Positions 53,055-61,707 of a stretch of 62,062 bases of DNA are shown in pieces (positions within the stretch are counted from its first letter, which is position 1; each line of letters starts with the position of its first letter). Source of the stretch: Methanoregula sp. (GTDB taxonomy: Archaea; Halobacteriota; Methanomicrobia; Methanomicrobiales; Methanospirillaceae). The position numbers and the translations under genes were made by a program. The notes under the pieces were generated by a model that did not search any database, was not told where the DNA came from, and saw nothing but the letters and a program-made list of their open reading frames with translations. Location: NCBI GenBank assembly GCA_028679075.1, contig JAJRCF010000019.1, positions 1-62,062 on the forward strand, given 5' to 3'.

Positions 53055-53683
53055 CCGAACTGATCCTTGCGCTGGACGTGACGGAGAAAAAGAAAGCGCT
53101 CGCCATTGCGGAGGCCTGTGCCCCGCACCTCGATGCGATCAAGCTCGGCTACCCGCTCATCCTTTCTTCCGGCCTCTCGATCGCGGGAGAGCTGGAAGAG
53201 CTGGACCGTCCCCTCATCGCGGACTTCAAGGTCGCCGATATCCCCAATACGAACAAACTGATCGCGGAGCAGGTCTTCGATGCCGGCTTCTCATCCATCA
53301 TCTGCCACGGGTTTACCGGGGGGGATGCGATACAGGCCTGCGTGGACGTGGCCTCCGACTACGGGGGCGCATGTTTCGTGGTGGCAGAGATGAGCCATCC
53401 CGGGGCCACGGCGTTCTTCCACGGGGGGACCGCGGAGAAGATCGCCGCGCTTGCCGTGGAGTGCGGGGCGGATGGGATCATCGCCCCGGCAACGCGCCCC
53501 GAACGGGTAAAAATTCTGCGGGGAATTGTGGGCAGCCGCAAGATCCTCTCGCCCGGGGTGGGTGCACAGGGCGGGGACGCACAGGCCGTCGCGAAGCTCG
53601 TGGACGGGATCATTGTGGGACGCGCAATTTATGAGGCATCAGACCCGGTTACCGCGATAACCGCATTTTCAATGGTCCGTTAG
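53051..53683 (+). CDS. pyrF: Orotidine 5'-phosphate decarboxylase
   Basis: A 210-residue TIM barrel that makes UMP. The active-site DFKVADIPNTN (Asp-Lys-x-x-Asp) lies near residue 60. LALDVTEKKKA at the start and SPGVGAQGGD plus IIVGRAIYEA at the end are typical. It is coupled to dys by an ATGA overlap. It ends in TAG, showing that TAG is a normal stop here. Confidence 0.94.
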   Translation: MTELILALDVTEKKKALAIAEACAPHLDAIKLGYPLILSSGLSIAGELEELDRPLIADFKVADIPNTNKLIAEQVFDAGFSSIICHGFTGGDAIQACVDVASDYGGACFVVAEMSHPGATAFFHGGTAEKIAALAVECGADGIIAPATRPERVKILRGIVGSRKILSPGVGAQGGDAQAVAKLVDGIIVGRAIYEASDPVTAITAFSMVR

Positions 53684-53815
53684 GGCGTAAAGATTTATTA
53701 ATAACCTCCAAATATTGACCAGATCCGAATATGCGCGATATATAAACCATGAATCCCGCATTGGCTGGATCTGCTGCGTCTAAATATTTATTAAGGACTT
53801 GTGCGATGATATAGT

Positions 53816-54178
53816 ATGGAATGGACCGCAGAACAACGGAAATTGGCAGAGCACTACAAGACCTTATCCGAGATTCCAAAGACAGATCGTAAATACAAGT
53901 GCCACACCTGCCACCTCATCGTCGAGGAGAACCCGTGTCCGAACTGCGGCGAGACACACCTCGAACTCATGTGCCCCCTTGACCACTGCCACTGCACCCA
54001 CGAAGTGATCTCGGGGATCGAGTACTGCCCGCTCTGCGGCCAGGCGGTCTGCCCCGAGTGCGGCTCCCACGATGTCACCCAGATCAGCCGGGTGACCGGT
54101 TACCTGCAGGACGTCTCCGGCTGGAATGCCGGCAAGCAGCAGGAACTCAAGGACCGCACGCGCTATTCTGTTGCATGA
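53816..54178 (+). CDS. NrdD C-terminal-like protein (anaerobic ribonucleotide reductase end domain)
   Basis: A 120-residue protein whose second half matches the C-terminus of class III ribonucleotide reductase: CPLCGQAVCPECGS (zinc site), then ISRVTGYLQDVSGWNAGKQQELKDRTRY. RVTGY is the position of the glycyl radical in NrdD. The first half has extra Cys pairs (CHTCHLIVEENPCPNCGE). The catalytic barrel is absent. It may be a spare radical domain, a regulator or a relic. TATTTATTAAG near 53782 suggests a leaderless start. It overlaps cbiZ by ATGA. Confidence 0.75.
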   Translation: MEWTAEQRKLAEHYKTLSEIPKTDRKYKCHTCHLIVEENPCPNCGETHLELMCPLDHCHCTHEVISGIEYCPLCGQAVCPECGSHDVTQISRVTGYLQDVSGWNAGKQQELKDRTRYSVA

Positions 54179-55062
54179 GATATCACCTCGAAGCCAGCAC
54201 TCTTTTCATCCGCGGGCCGTTCCGCGCAGCAAGTACCGGCATTGCCGGGGGTATTCATTCGGTTGACACGCTCCTCAACCATACCGTACCCGCCGACTGG
54301 CAGAACGATCATCCTGAGAGGGAACTCGAACTGGTCGCCGCCGCTGCCGGCATCAGCCCGGAATACTTCGGGCTCCTGACAGCGGTCCCCGTGCAACAGG
54401 CCTGCGTGCTCCAGTATGATTTCATCACGGTCTTCATCACGGCCGGCATCCGCCGCGAGCCCCCGGCAACCGCGGGCACGATCAATATCATGGTGACAAG
54501 CCACGAGGGCATGGAGGACGCGGCCCTGCTCGAGACGATCATGGTCGCGACCGAGGCAAAGGCCGAGGCATTGATCGGCCTTGGCCTGCCAGCAACCGGC
54601 ACGCCCACGGACGCCGTGATCGCGGCCTGCGAGGGGGACGTAAAACACCGGTATGCCGGCCGCATCACCGAGGCCGGTCTCCGGGTCCGTGAGGCCGTGC
54701 TCCACGGGATACCGGAAGCGCTTCAGCGTCACGATGCCGACATCAGGTCAGGCAATCCCGCCTTCTTTATCTACAGCCGCCTCCAGGGCGGACACTGGAT
54801 CGAGTGGTCCCCGCACGAGTGCACGTACTACCCCTGTCATTTCAAGGGCCAGTCCTGCGATTTCTGTTACTGCCCGTTCTATCCCTGCGGGGACAAGAGC
54901 CTCGGGCAGTGGGTAGACAGTTCAAACAAGGGAAAGGTCTGGAACTGCGCCTCCTGCACGCTCCTGCACGAGCCGGGAGTTGCCGTCTATTACCGGAAAT
55001 TCCCGGATGCTTCACGCGAGGAGCTGATGCAGCTGCACGGGAAGATCAAAGGTAAACAATAA
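54175..55062 (+). CDS. cbiZ: Adenosylcobinamide amidohydrolase fused to a Cys-rich domain
   Basis: A 295-residue protein. The N-terminal 200 residues are CbiZ, which removes the aminopropanol side chain of adenosylcobinamide so that archaea can salvage it to cobyric acid. Segments GLLTAVPVQQACVLQYDFIT, TAGTINIMVTS, TGTPTDAVIAACEG and YAGRITEAGLRVREAV are typical. The C-terminal domain has HWIEWSPHECTYYPCHFKGQ, CDFCYCPFYPCGD and WNCASCTLLHEP, a Cys-rich module known alone or fused to CbiZ. It starts inside the NrdD-like stop. B12 salvage fits a methanogen. Confidence 0.9.
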   Translation: MRYHLEASTLFIRGPFRAASTGIAGGIHSVDTLLNHTVPADWQNDHPERELELVAAAAGISPEYFGLLTAVPVQQACVLQYDFITVFITAGIRREPPATAGTINIMVTSHEGMEDAALLETIMVATEAKAEALIGLGLPATGTPTDAVIAACEGDVKHRYAGRITEAGLRVREAVLHGIPEALQRHDADIRSGNPAFFIYSRLQGGHWIEWSPHECTYYPCHFKGQSCDFCYCPFYPCGDKSLGQWVDSSNKGKVWNCASCTLLHEPGVAVYYRKFPDASREELMQLHGKIKGKQ

Positions 55063-55152
55063 AACAAGTATTTCAAATACCGGAATTCCAAAAAAAGATT
55101 ATTTCCTGATTCTCGCGAAGCCATAGCTGCGCGACTAAAAGAGTGAACTAAA

Positions 55153-55347
55153 TCACTCTTTTATTCCGAGTGCGCTGAGGAGCTCGGGGAGAGGGATGCC
55201 GTGGGCTTCGGCAGCTTCGCGGATGGTCTCGCCACGGGCGATTGCACACCCGACACAGCCCATGCCGAACTTGAAGAGTGCTTCTGTTGCCTCGGGTTTT
55301 GCCTTGAGGAGATCGTAGATCGTGCTGTCAGCGGTGATTTCAGACAT
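55153..55347 (-). CDS. DUF1858 redox-disulfide domain protein
   Basis: A 64-residue protein consisting of one DUF1858 domain. It has TADSTIYDLLKAKPEATEAL, then GMGCVGCAIARGETIREAAEAHGI with the redox-type CxxC. Such proteins accompany hybrid-cluster proteins or act in electron transfer; the partner is not nearby. It is divergent from the RPA gene. Confidence 0.85.
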   Translation of the reverse strand: MSEITADSTIYDLLKAKPEATEALFKFGMGCVGCAIARGETIREAAEAHGIPLPELLSALGIKE

Positions 55348-55394
55348 AGTAGAACTTAGTCAGCTGTGGGGTCAGATAAACTTCACGATAGTGA

Positions 55395-55419
55395 CTGCCC
55401 GGGCAGGGTGACCGGGCAG
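55395..55419. repeat. GC-rich inverted repeat between DUF1858 and RPA genes
   Basis: CTGCCCGG (55395-55402) and CCGGGCAG (55412-55419) form an 8-bp perfect stem with a nine-base loop in the divergent intergenic region. It could be an operator shared by the two genes. Confidence 0.35.
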
Positions 55420-55501
55420 ATCCAAAGCAACACTTTCACTACGCATGGTGACACACTTATGTTCAGAGTAAATCGAGTTTTATAACTGGAGATGTATGAA
55501 A

Positions 55502-56758
55502 ATGGATTATTCCGAAGCAGCAAACAGAATCTCCCGAAAATTTGCACAAAGCGGACAGACCCCCGATGTGAAGAAGATCGAGGGGAAACTCAAGAGGCTC
55601 GTAGATGAATTCGGTGTCCAGCCGTCAGAAGCGGAGCGCAGCGTAACAAGCGAGCTCGCAAAGGAGTTCAACCTCCCGGTCCCGGGTGCGGGCAGCGCTC
55701 CCGGTGGCGGGGGAAAAGGGGGTGGCACCGAGGAGAAGAAGATCGCAGAGAGCGTGCCCGGCGAATGGGTGACCCTCGAAGGCAAGATCGTTGCGCTCTC
55801 TGCGCCGGCCTCGCCGTCCATTGCCCAGAGCGGCATTATTGCGGATGACTCCGGTGCGATCCGGTTCGTGGTCTGGGCAAAATCGAATGCCCCCGCCATG
55901 GCCGAGGGTTCGTGGTACCGCATCGAGTCCGCGGTTGTGGACGAGTTCAAAGGTGTTGCCAACCTGAAGGTCCACTCCGGTACAACGATCAAGGAGATCA
56001 CGGAGGACCGGTCGCTCATCCCGACACCCGCACCGATCAGGGACCTGCACCCGGGGATCGGCAGCGTGCGGGCGAAGGTCATCCAGGAGTGGGATGCGTC
56101 GCATGAACGGATGCTCCAGTCCGGGCTTCTCGGTGACGAGACCGGGACGATCAAGTTCGTGATGTGGAAGGAGCCCGGTAAGGAGAGGCTCGTGCCCGGC
56201 GCGGTGTACAACCTCTTCTATACACAGGTGGATGAGTTCAATGGCCGGCTCTCCCTGAACCTGAACACGGCGACGATCCTGCAGGAAGAGGGCGAGATTG
56301 CGGTCAGCGGCGGGGAAGCCACGATAACGGGCGCCATGGTCCACATCGCGCCGGGTTCCGGTATCATCAAGCGCTGCCCGGTCGAGGGCTGCAACCGTGC
56401 CCTCTCGCGCCAGAACTACTGCCCGGTCCACGAGATCCAGCCGAAGTTTATCTACGACCTGCGGATCAAGGGCTGGCTCGATGACGGGGAGAAGACCCAC
56501 AACGTCCTGGTCCAGCGCGAGGTGGTGGAGTCGCTGACCGGGATCACCCTTGCACAGGCGCAGGAGATCGCGGAGAACAACCCGCTCGGCATGGACGAGG
56601 TCTTCCTCCAGATGCGGGACAAGGTGCTCGGCCGGTACATCACCTGCAGCGGCCGCGAGATCGACAACCGCCTGCTGGTCAACAAATGCGAGATCGTGAA
56701 GTTCAGTTCAGCGGACCATACGGCGCTGCTGAACCGTGCCGGGGGGGTACCGTCATGA
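55502..56758 (+). CDS. Replication protein A (single-strand DNA-binding), large subunit
   Basis: A 418-residue archaeal RPA. After an N-terminal helical part (about 1-60) come two OB folds (GEWVTLEGKIVALSAP to VANLKVHSGT, and GSVRAKVIQEWDASHERMLQ to LNLNTATIL). A zinc-finger OB domain follows with CPVEGCNRALSRQNYCPVH. It protects single-stranded DNA in replication and repair. ATG 55502 is eight bases from GGAGAT, a better fit than ATG 55496 at two bases. It overlaps the partner gene by ATGA. Confidence 0.9.
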   Translation: MDYSEAANRISRKFAQSGQTPDVKKIEGKLKRLVDEFGVQPSEAERSVTSELAKEFNLPVPGAGSAPGGGGKGGGTEEKKIAESVPGEWVTLEGKIVALSAPASPSIAQSGIIADDSGAIRFVVWAKSNAPAMAEGSWYRIESAVVDEFKGVANLKVHSGTTIKEITEDRSLIPTPAPIRDLHPGIGSVRAKVIQEWDASHERMLQSGLLGDETGTIKFVMWKEPGKERLVPGAVYNLFYTQVDEFNGRLSLNLNTATILQEEGEIAVSGGEATITGAMVHIAPGSGIIKRCPVEGCNRALSRQNYCPVHEIQPKFIYDLRIKGWLDDGEKTHNVLVQREVVESLTGITLAQAQEIAENNPLGMDEVFLQMRDKVLGRYITCSGREIDNRLLVNKCEIVKFSSADHTALLNRAGGVPS

Positions 56759-57354
56759 GCACGAATGCAAAGGACATGCCCCGCCGGGAAGGCGCCTTTG
56801 AGCGCGAGCCGGCACGCCGGGTCTTTGCCGCAGAACTCCGGGAATGCCGGTACCAGTTCAAGGATGGGGAAGACGAGAAGAGCCCGACGTTCGTCCTGCT
56901 GCCAAGCGGCGAACGCTCGAACCGCATATTCATTGTCGGCACGCTGACCGAGAAGACCCGGCAGGGCGAGCAGAACATCTTTTACCGGGGCCGCGTGGTC
57001 GATCCCACGGGCACGTTCTTTATCATGGCGGGAAGTTACCAGCCCGAGGCAATGCAGCAGCTGGCAAAGATCGAGACCCCCGCATTCGTGGCAGTGATCG
57101 GGAAGCCCAGCCTGTACCAGAAACCGGATGGGGCCTGGCTCGTCTCGGTCCGGGTCGAGTCGATCACGGTAGTGGACAAGGAAACCCGGGACCTCTGGGT
57201 GCTTGACGCAGCAAAGCACACGCTGGACCGGGTCGATGCCTATACAAAGGAACCGACACCGGACATCCTGAAGGCAAAGGAGCAGTACCCCACGATCGAT
57301 CCCTCGCTCTTCCGTAAGATCGCGTGGGACGCGCTTGCGCAGATCAAGATGTAA
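56755..57354 (+). CDS. RPA-associated protein
   Basis: A 199-residue protein of the archaeal RPA-partner family (COG3390-like), always encoded after RPA. An OB fold is visible (NRIFIVGTLTEKTRQGEQNI and YRGRVVDPTGTFFIMAGSYQ). The C-terminal part contains LWVLDAAKHTLDRVDAYTKE and a helical end. It probably forms a complex with RPA in DNA repair. Coupled translation through the ATGA overlap supports that. Confidence 0.85.
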   Translation: MSTNAKDMPRREGAFEREPARRVFAAELRECRYQFKDGEDEKSPTFVLLPSGERSNRIFIVGTLTEKTRQGEQNIFYRGRVVDPTGTFFIMAGSYQPEAMQQLAKIETPAFVAVIGKPSLYQKPDGAWLVSVRVESITVVDKETRDLWVLDAAKHTLDRVDAYTKEPTPDILKAKEQYPTIDPSLFRKIAWDALAQIKM

Positions 57355-57579
57355 GAAGAACTCCCTTTTTTCGACTAAGTGACTGCCCTGATCGTGGGAA
57401 TTGCCGTGTGGCGTCGGCATTAGGGCGCCATTTTTTTTGGATTTGGGGTTACCGGTTTTATCCCGGATTTGGTGCGTATATACGCCCATCTCCCGGTTTA
57501 CTTTTTCATCCTCATACATTTATTCAAGAATGTTTATCCACATGCCGGTGCAACCTGATCCTGTTATCGGGTGGTTACC

Positions 57580-58896
57580 ATGGTCTGTTCCGGCATGCGC
57601 ATTTTTCTTTTAAGTTTTCTGATTCTTCTGGTCCTCCTTTCAGGATGCACAGACCTCCGCCAGCAGGCAACCGTGACACCGGGCCTGCCGGAAACTCAGG
57701 AAGTTCCCGTGGAATATGCTGCTTCACCAGTGCCGGCCCCGGCAACGGTGGTGACGACGGCTGTTGCCAGGGAGCCGGAGATGCCGGTGCGAAAGACCGT
57801 GAATGTGTTGCGGGGAGAGCCCTTTACGATCAACGGGTCGGTGAAAGACCGGTCGATCACCGAAGTGCAGGTCTGGATGCTGAATGACACCATCAGCACC
57901 TGGCACGTACCGGTGCAGGAAGATGGATCCTTCCAGATCAGCCTGAGCCTGGAAGAGACCGACATGCTGTCCCGGACGTTTACCTCGGCGATTATTATCC
58001 AGTACCCTTCACCACCCAATCAGTTTACCGTAAACCATGATGCGGTATCCGGAAACGTAACCGGAACCGGTACAACGCCGGAAAGAATCCTTGCAGAGCT
58101 GAACAACAAGAAGAATTATCCCACAACGCTCGCTGATTACCTTGACCAGGCCATAACCAGATATGGCGCCGGAAATTCATGTGAGATCTATTTCATGAAC
58201 GGGATCGACGCGTGGATCGCTATTGATCCCGTCAACCCTGCGCCCCCGGGAACCATGACCGTGTCCGGCACTACGAGCCTGCCGGCAGGATCGCTCCTGT
58301 CCATATCGGTTGTAACGGCATTTTTCCATCCCTCAACGAAAAATTATGACTGGTCTCATGAAATGGCAGACGGAAACGCCGTTGTCATTCCCGGCACCAA
58401 TGGGATCAACACGTTCTCCGGCATCATCGATACTGCACTTCTCAATACCGGCAAATACCTGATCCTCGTCGAATCCCGCGATGATGCCCTGCAAGCGGTT
58501 GCCGACAGTACTGCCGAGATTATTGCACTATCGCCTGCACATCCAAAAACCGGGAATTATATCGACTGGTCCCGGCTTGCACTGCCCCCCCTTGCAGTGA
58601 ATGAGACGATGCAGCCGGTAATGCTGGAGGGTGAATGGAAGATCGTGCCTCCCGGGACCACGAAGACAAACAATCAGGTGCCATACGGCTCGATCATCGA
58701 CTGCGCACCCGACGGGATCTGCAGGGTATTCAACCAGTCCGGGGTCCAGTTCCTTGCGGTATACAACTCGAACGAGGCGCACATGATGGAGGTGCCAAAC
58801 GGGGCAGCCGGGGATGACGGGACCATCGGGAATGTCACCAGGATCAGCCTCAACGGGGAGGTCATCCTGACGAAAATCAATGAACAGGGAGAATGA
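57580..58896 (+). CDS. Secreted lipoprotein with Ig-like domains
   Basis: A 438-residue lipoprotein. The signal peptide ends in a lipobox (LLVLLSGC, Cys about residue 23). A Pro/Val/Ala-rich linker precedes beta-rich regions (FTINGSVKDRSITEVQVWML, PAGSLLSISVVTAFF) and a C-terminal all-beta part. The pattern resembles methanogen surface proteins with Ig-like folds. No enzymatic motif is seen. ATG 57580 is preferred because GGGTGG lies just before it; GTG 57571 would fall inside that site. Confidence 0.75.
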   Translation: MVCSGMRIFLLSFLILLVLLSGCTDLRQQATVTPGLPETQEVPVEYAASPVPAPATVVTTAVAREPEMPVRKTVNVLRGEPFTINGSVKDRSITEVQVWMLNDTISTWHVPVQEDGSFQISLSLEETDMLSRTFTSAIIIQYPSPPNQFTVNHDAVSGNVTGTGTTPERILAELNNKKNYPTTLADYLDQAITRYGAGNSCEIYFMNGIDAWIAIDPVNPAPPGTMTVSGTTSLPAGSLLSISVVTAFFHPSTKNYDWSHEMADGNAVVIPGTNGINTFSGIIDTALLNTGKYLILVESRDDALQAVADSTAEIIALSPAHPKTGNYIDWSRLALPPLAVNETMQPVMLEGEWKIVPPGTTKTNNQVPYGSIIDCAPDGICRVFNQSGVQFLAVYNSNEAHMMEVPNGAAGDDGTIGNVTRISLNGEVILTKINEQGE

Positions 58897-58940
58897 AATC
58901 CCTCAACCGCCAATATCTATGACACCAGCAGGTTTTTTGC

Positions 58941-59771
58941 ATGCCAGAACCCTCCCGCCAGTCCCTTGCCACCGGTTTCCGCGATGTAGACAGTTCCGGC
59001 GATACCAGCGCATGCCACCGTTGCCTTGACCTGATCGCCGGCATCCCGTTGTTCCGGGAGGTCAAGGAAGAGAGTTTCCGGATCATTGCCGACACGAATC
59101 CCTCACGGGTGCTCGATGCCGGTTGCGGGTCGGGAGCCGATCTCGTCAGCCTTGCCCGCCACCTTCCTGACCGGTGTCGTGTCATGGGGCTGGACGCAAG
59201 CGGTACCCTTCTTGCACGGGCAGCAGAGAGGATGGGGGAATGCCCGGGCCGGTGTTCGCTGGCCCGGGGGGACATCACCAGGATCCCCTGTAAAGGAGAG
59301 GTATTTGACGCCTGCAGGATCGACCGGGTACTCCAGCACCTCCGCGACCCGGGGGCGGGAGTCCACGAACTCGCCCGGATCCTCAAACCCGGCGGGATGC
59401 TGGTCGCATTCGACAATGACTGGGACACGTTCTCGATCAGTCTCGATGACGAGGAGAGTGCAGAACGGATCAGACGGTCGTGGCGCGACAGTTTTGCCTC
59501 GGGCCGGGTCGGCAGGGACCTGCACAGGTTGTTTGAGGCATGTGGTATCAGTGCGATCCGTTCAGAGCCCCGGACCATTGAGTTGAAAGACCTGTCCATC
59601 GCAAAACAGGTCTTCGATCTCCCGGACCTGCTGGAGCGGATGGTCAGTGCCGGCACGCTCGGATCGGGCGAGACTGCCATCATCTGGGAAGAACTCATAC
59701 GCAAGGCCCGGAAAGGAATGTTCTCGGCGGGATATACCGGGTACCTGGTGCGGGGGACAAAACCGGGGTAG
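58941..59771 (+). CDS. SAM-dependent methyltransferase
   Basis: A 276-residue class I methyltransferase. Motif I VLDAGCGSGADLVSLA is near residue 57, followed by VMGLDASGTLLARAAERM, RIDRVLQHL and ILKPGGMLVAFDNDWDTF. The C-terminal part is alpha/beta with a late SAGYTGYLVRG. Small-molecule substrates are likely, as in the UbiE-like group, but the substrate is unknown. The preceding gene ends 44 bp upstream, so cotranscription is possible. Confidence 0.88.
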   Translation: MPEPSRQSLATGFRDVDSSGDTSACHRCLDLIAGIPLFREVKEESFRIIADTNPSRVLDAGCGSGADLVSLARHLPDRCRVMGLDASGTLLARAAERMGECPGRCSLARGDITRIPCKGEVFDACRIDRVLQHLRDPGAGVHELARILKPGGMLVAFDNDWDTFSISLDDEESAERIRRSWRDSFASGRVGRDLHRLFEACGISAIRSEPRTIELKDLSIAKQVFDLPDLLERMVSAGTLGSGETAIIWEELIRKARKGMFSAGYTGYLVRGTKPG

Positions 59772-59781
59772 ACGTTGTGCC

Positions 59782-59874
59782 TCAGGAGGAGTAAAGAATT
59801 ATCCCCATCAGTATGAAGGTTAATACAATCCCCGCAATGAGAAGGACGATATCGATGATGGTATCAGGTTTCAT
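59782..59874 (-). CDS. Candidate 30-residue single-pass membrane protein
   Basis: A minus-strand ORF reads MKPDTIIDIVLLIAGIVLTF and continues ILMGIILYSS to TGA at 59784-59782. It is almost entirely one transmembrane helix with a short charged N-terminus. The GC bias at third positions looks coding. The ribosome site is weak and coding is not proven. Confidence 0.4.
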   Translation of the reverse strand: MKPDTIIDIVLLIAGIVLTFILMGIILYSS

Positions 59875-60254
59875 TTTTTCTCTTTTATTCTCCACGTTTA
59901 ACATTCCTTCAGAAAATATTGTTTCGGGAACACAGGAATTTCGTCCCCGGTACGGGTGGCTGGCAGCGGAGAGGGTGTTCTACGCTGATCCAGAAGGTTT
60001 GACGAGATGCAGGTGTCGATATCTCCAAAAAGTTATGGGAACCGACAGATGACTCGGGGAAACGATTTCGGGTGTTCTCGTGCTGCTCTTCTGGCCTGCA
60101 TCCATCGGTTTCTTGCATTCCCACGTCCTTTCAAGGTGTCTGAATTCCATAATTTCTCACTGCGACAGCCCGCCATTACCAAGCGTTATTCCGGGTTTGA
60201 CGTTCCTGGACTCTTCCATTAATGGCAATTCATTGATATTCCTCCCTTAATGCA
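59875..60254. other. Intergenic region without recognised gene
   Basis: About 380 bp between the small membrane ORF and the end of the MATE gene. Short ORFs here lack family features and I see no RNA gene. The left end may hold the small ORF's promoter; no clear TATA was found. Confidence 0.4.
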
Positions 60255-61694
60255 TCACGGGGAAGCACTCCCCGTTTGCAACGTTGGATCTTCACCAATC
60301 CGGAGGTCCAGTCGTGCAAGATACGCACGTGCCCAGGCAAATGCCAGCAGACCTCCGGTGATCTCCCCGGCAATTAATCCCCACCAGACCCCCTGTTCTC
60401 CCATGCCCATCGGGATTGCAAACAGGTACGCAAAGACTGCGGCAAATGCAAGGCTCCTCATGAACGTAAGAAAAAGGGAGGTGGGGCCTTTCCCGACACC
60501 CTGAAATACAGATGATGACAGGAGACCCAGCGGTACAAAGGGATAAAACAGACACATGACACCGATGAATGCGGCAATGGCCGGATAGAGATGGGCACTT
60601 TCCGGTGAATAGGAGAATATAGAGGCAATCGGGTAGGCAAACACCCAGGTCAGGATACTGACGCAGAGAGCAAGAGCAATCCCGAAGAGTATAGAGAACG
60701 TATGTGCAACCCGGATCTTCTTATAATGCCGGGCCCCATATGCCGCACCGACAACCGATACCACGGATGTGCCGATTGCAACGATGGGAACGATCCCATA
60801 TGACACAACCCTGAATCCAACGGAAAAGACCGCTACAGCATCAGTGGTAGCTACAATAACAAGGATCAGGTTGAGAATGATACTCAGTACCGACATCAGC
60901 ACGTACTCAACACTGGCCGGGATTCCCACGTTCAGGATATCTGAGACCACGCTCCGGCACGGGGTGAAGACCTGCCGGGAAAAGCAAACGTACAAATTCT
61001 TTTTGATAAAAAACCAGTAACAAAGGACAACCGTTACCGCTGCAAGGGAGATGATCGTGCCCCACGCGGCTCCTGCAATACCAAGGCCAAGACCATAGAT
61101 CAGGATAGGGTCAAGGACCATATTCAGAAGAGTTGCAGCTACCATGGCATACATCGTTCTTTTTGCATCCCCTTCCGCACGGAGAATGCCGTACGCAATG
61201 TTGACAAAAAGGATGAAGAATGAACCGGCGAAAAGAACCTGCCCATATGCTGCAGCAAGACCCGCAGTTTCCCCAGCACCAAAAAGGATGGCTATCGGTT
61301 CTGCAAAGACAACAAGCGGCATGGTAATGATCGCTGACAGGATGAGGGAGATGAAGAGTGCATGTACTGCACCGTTACTTGCACCATTACGGTCGCCTGC
61401 GCCGATCCTCCTGGCGATAGCTGATGTCGCCCCCGCTCCAATGCCACTTCCCAGACCGATGAGAACCATGAATAGGGGAGACATGAACCCGATGGCAGCC
61501 AGGGCATCAGAGCCAAGGCCTACAACCCAGATCGCGTTCACGACATTATAACTGGACATCAGGAGCATGGCGATGATCATCGGCCCTGATAAGGAGATGA
61601 TTGCTTTTTTCGGATCACCGGTCAGGATTGTAACGCCCTGAGTTTCTCCAGGGGAACAGGCATTTTTTTGATCGGCAAAAGAAAAAAGTTTCAT
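60255..61694 (-). CDS. MATE family efflux transporter
   Basis: A 479-residue membrane protein with about 12 hydrophobic helices in two similar halves. SGPMIIAMLLMSSYNVVNAIWV is at the start of half one, and GIPASVEYVLMSVLSIILNL begins half two. It would export cationic compounds or drugs in exchange for Na+ or H+. The first 30 residues are hydrophilic. It is followed on the same strand by an ABC permease upstream, but their relation is unclear. Confidence 0.92.
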   Translation of the reverse strand: MKLFSFADQKNACSPGETQGVTILTGDPKKAIISLSGPMIIAMLLMSSYNVVNAIWVVGLGSDALAAIGFMSPLFMVLIGLGSGIGAGATSAIARRIGAGDRNGASNGAVHALFISLILSAIITMPLVVFAEPIAILFGAGETAGLAAAYGQVLFAGSFFILFVNIAYGILRAEGDAKRTMYAMVAATLLNMVLDPILIYGLGLGIAGAAWGTIISLAAVTVVLCYWFFIKKNLYVCFSRQVFTPCRSVVSDILNVGIPASVEYVLMSVLSIILNLILVIVATTDAVAVFSVGFRVVSYGIVPIVAIGTSVVSVVGAAYGARHYKKIRVAHTFSILFGIALALCVSILTWVFAYPIASIFSYSPESAHLYPAIAAFIGVMCLFYPFVPLGLLSSSVFQGVGKGPTSLFLTFMRSLAFAAVFAYLFAIPMGMGEQGVWWGLIAGEITGGLLAFAWARAYLARLDLRIGEDPTLQTGSASP

Positions 61695-61707
61695 TGTCCC
61701 ACACTCT

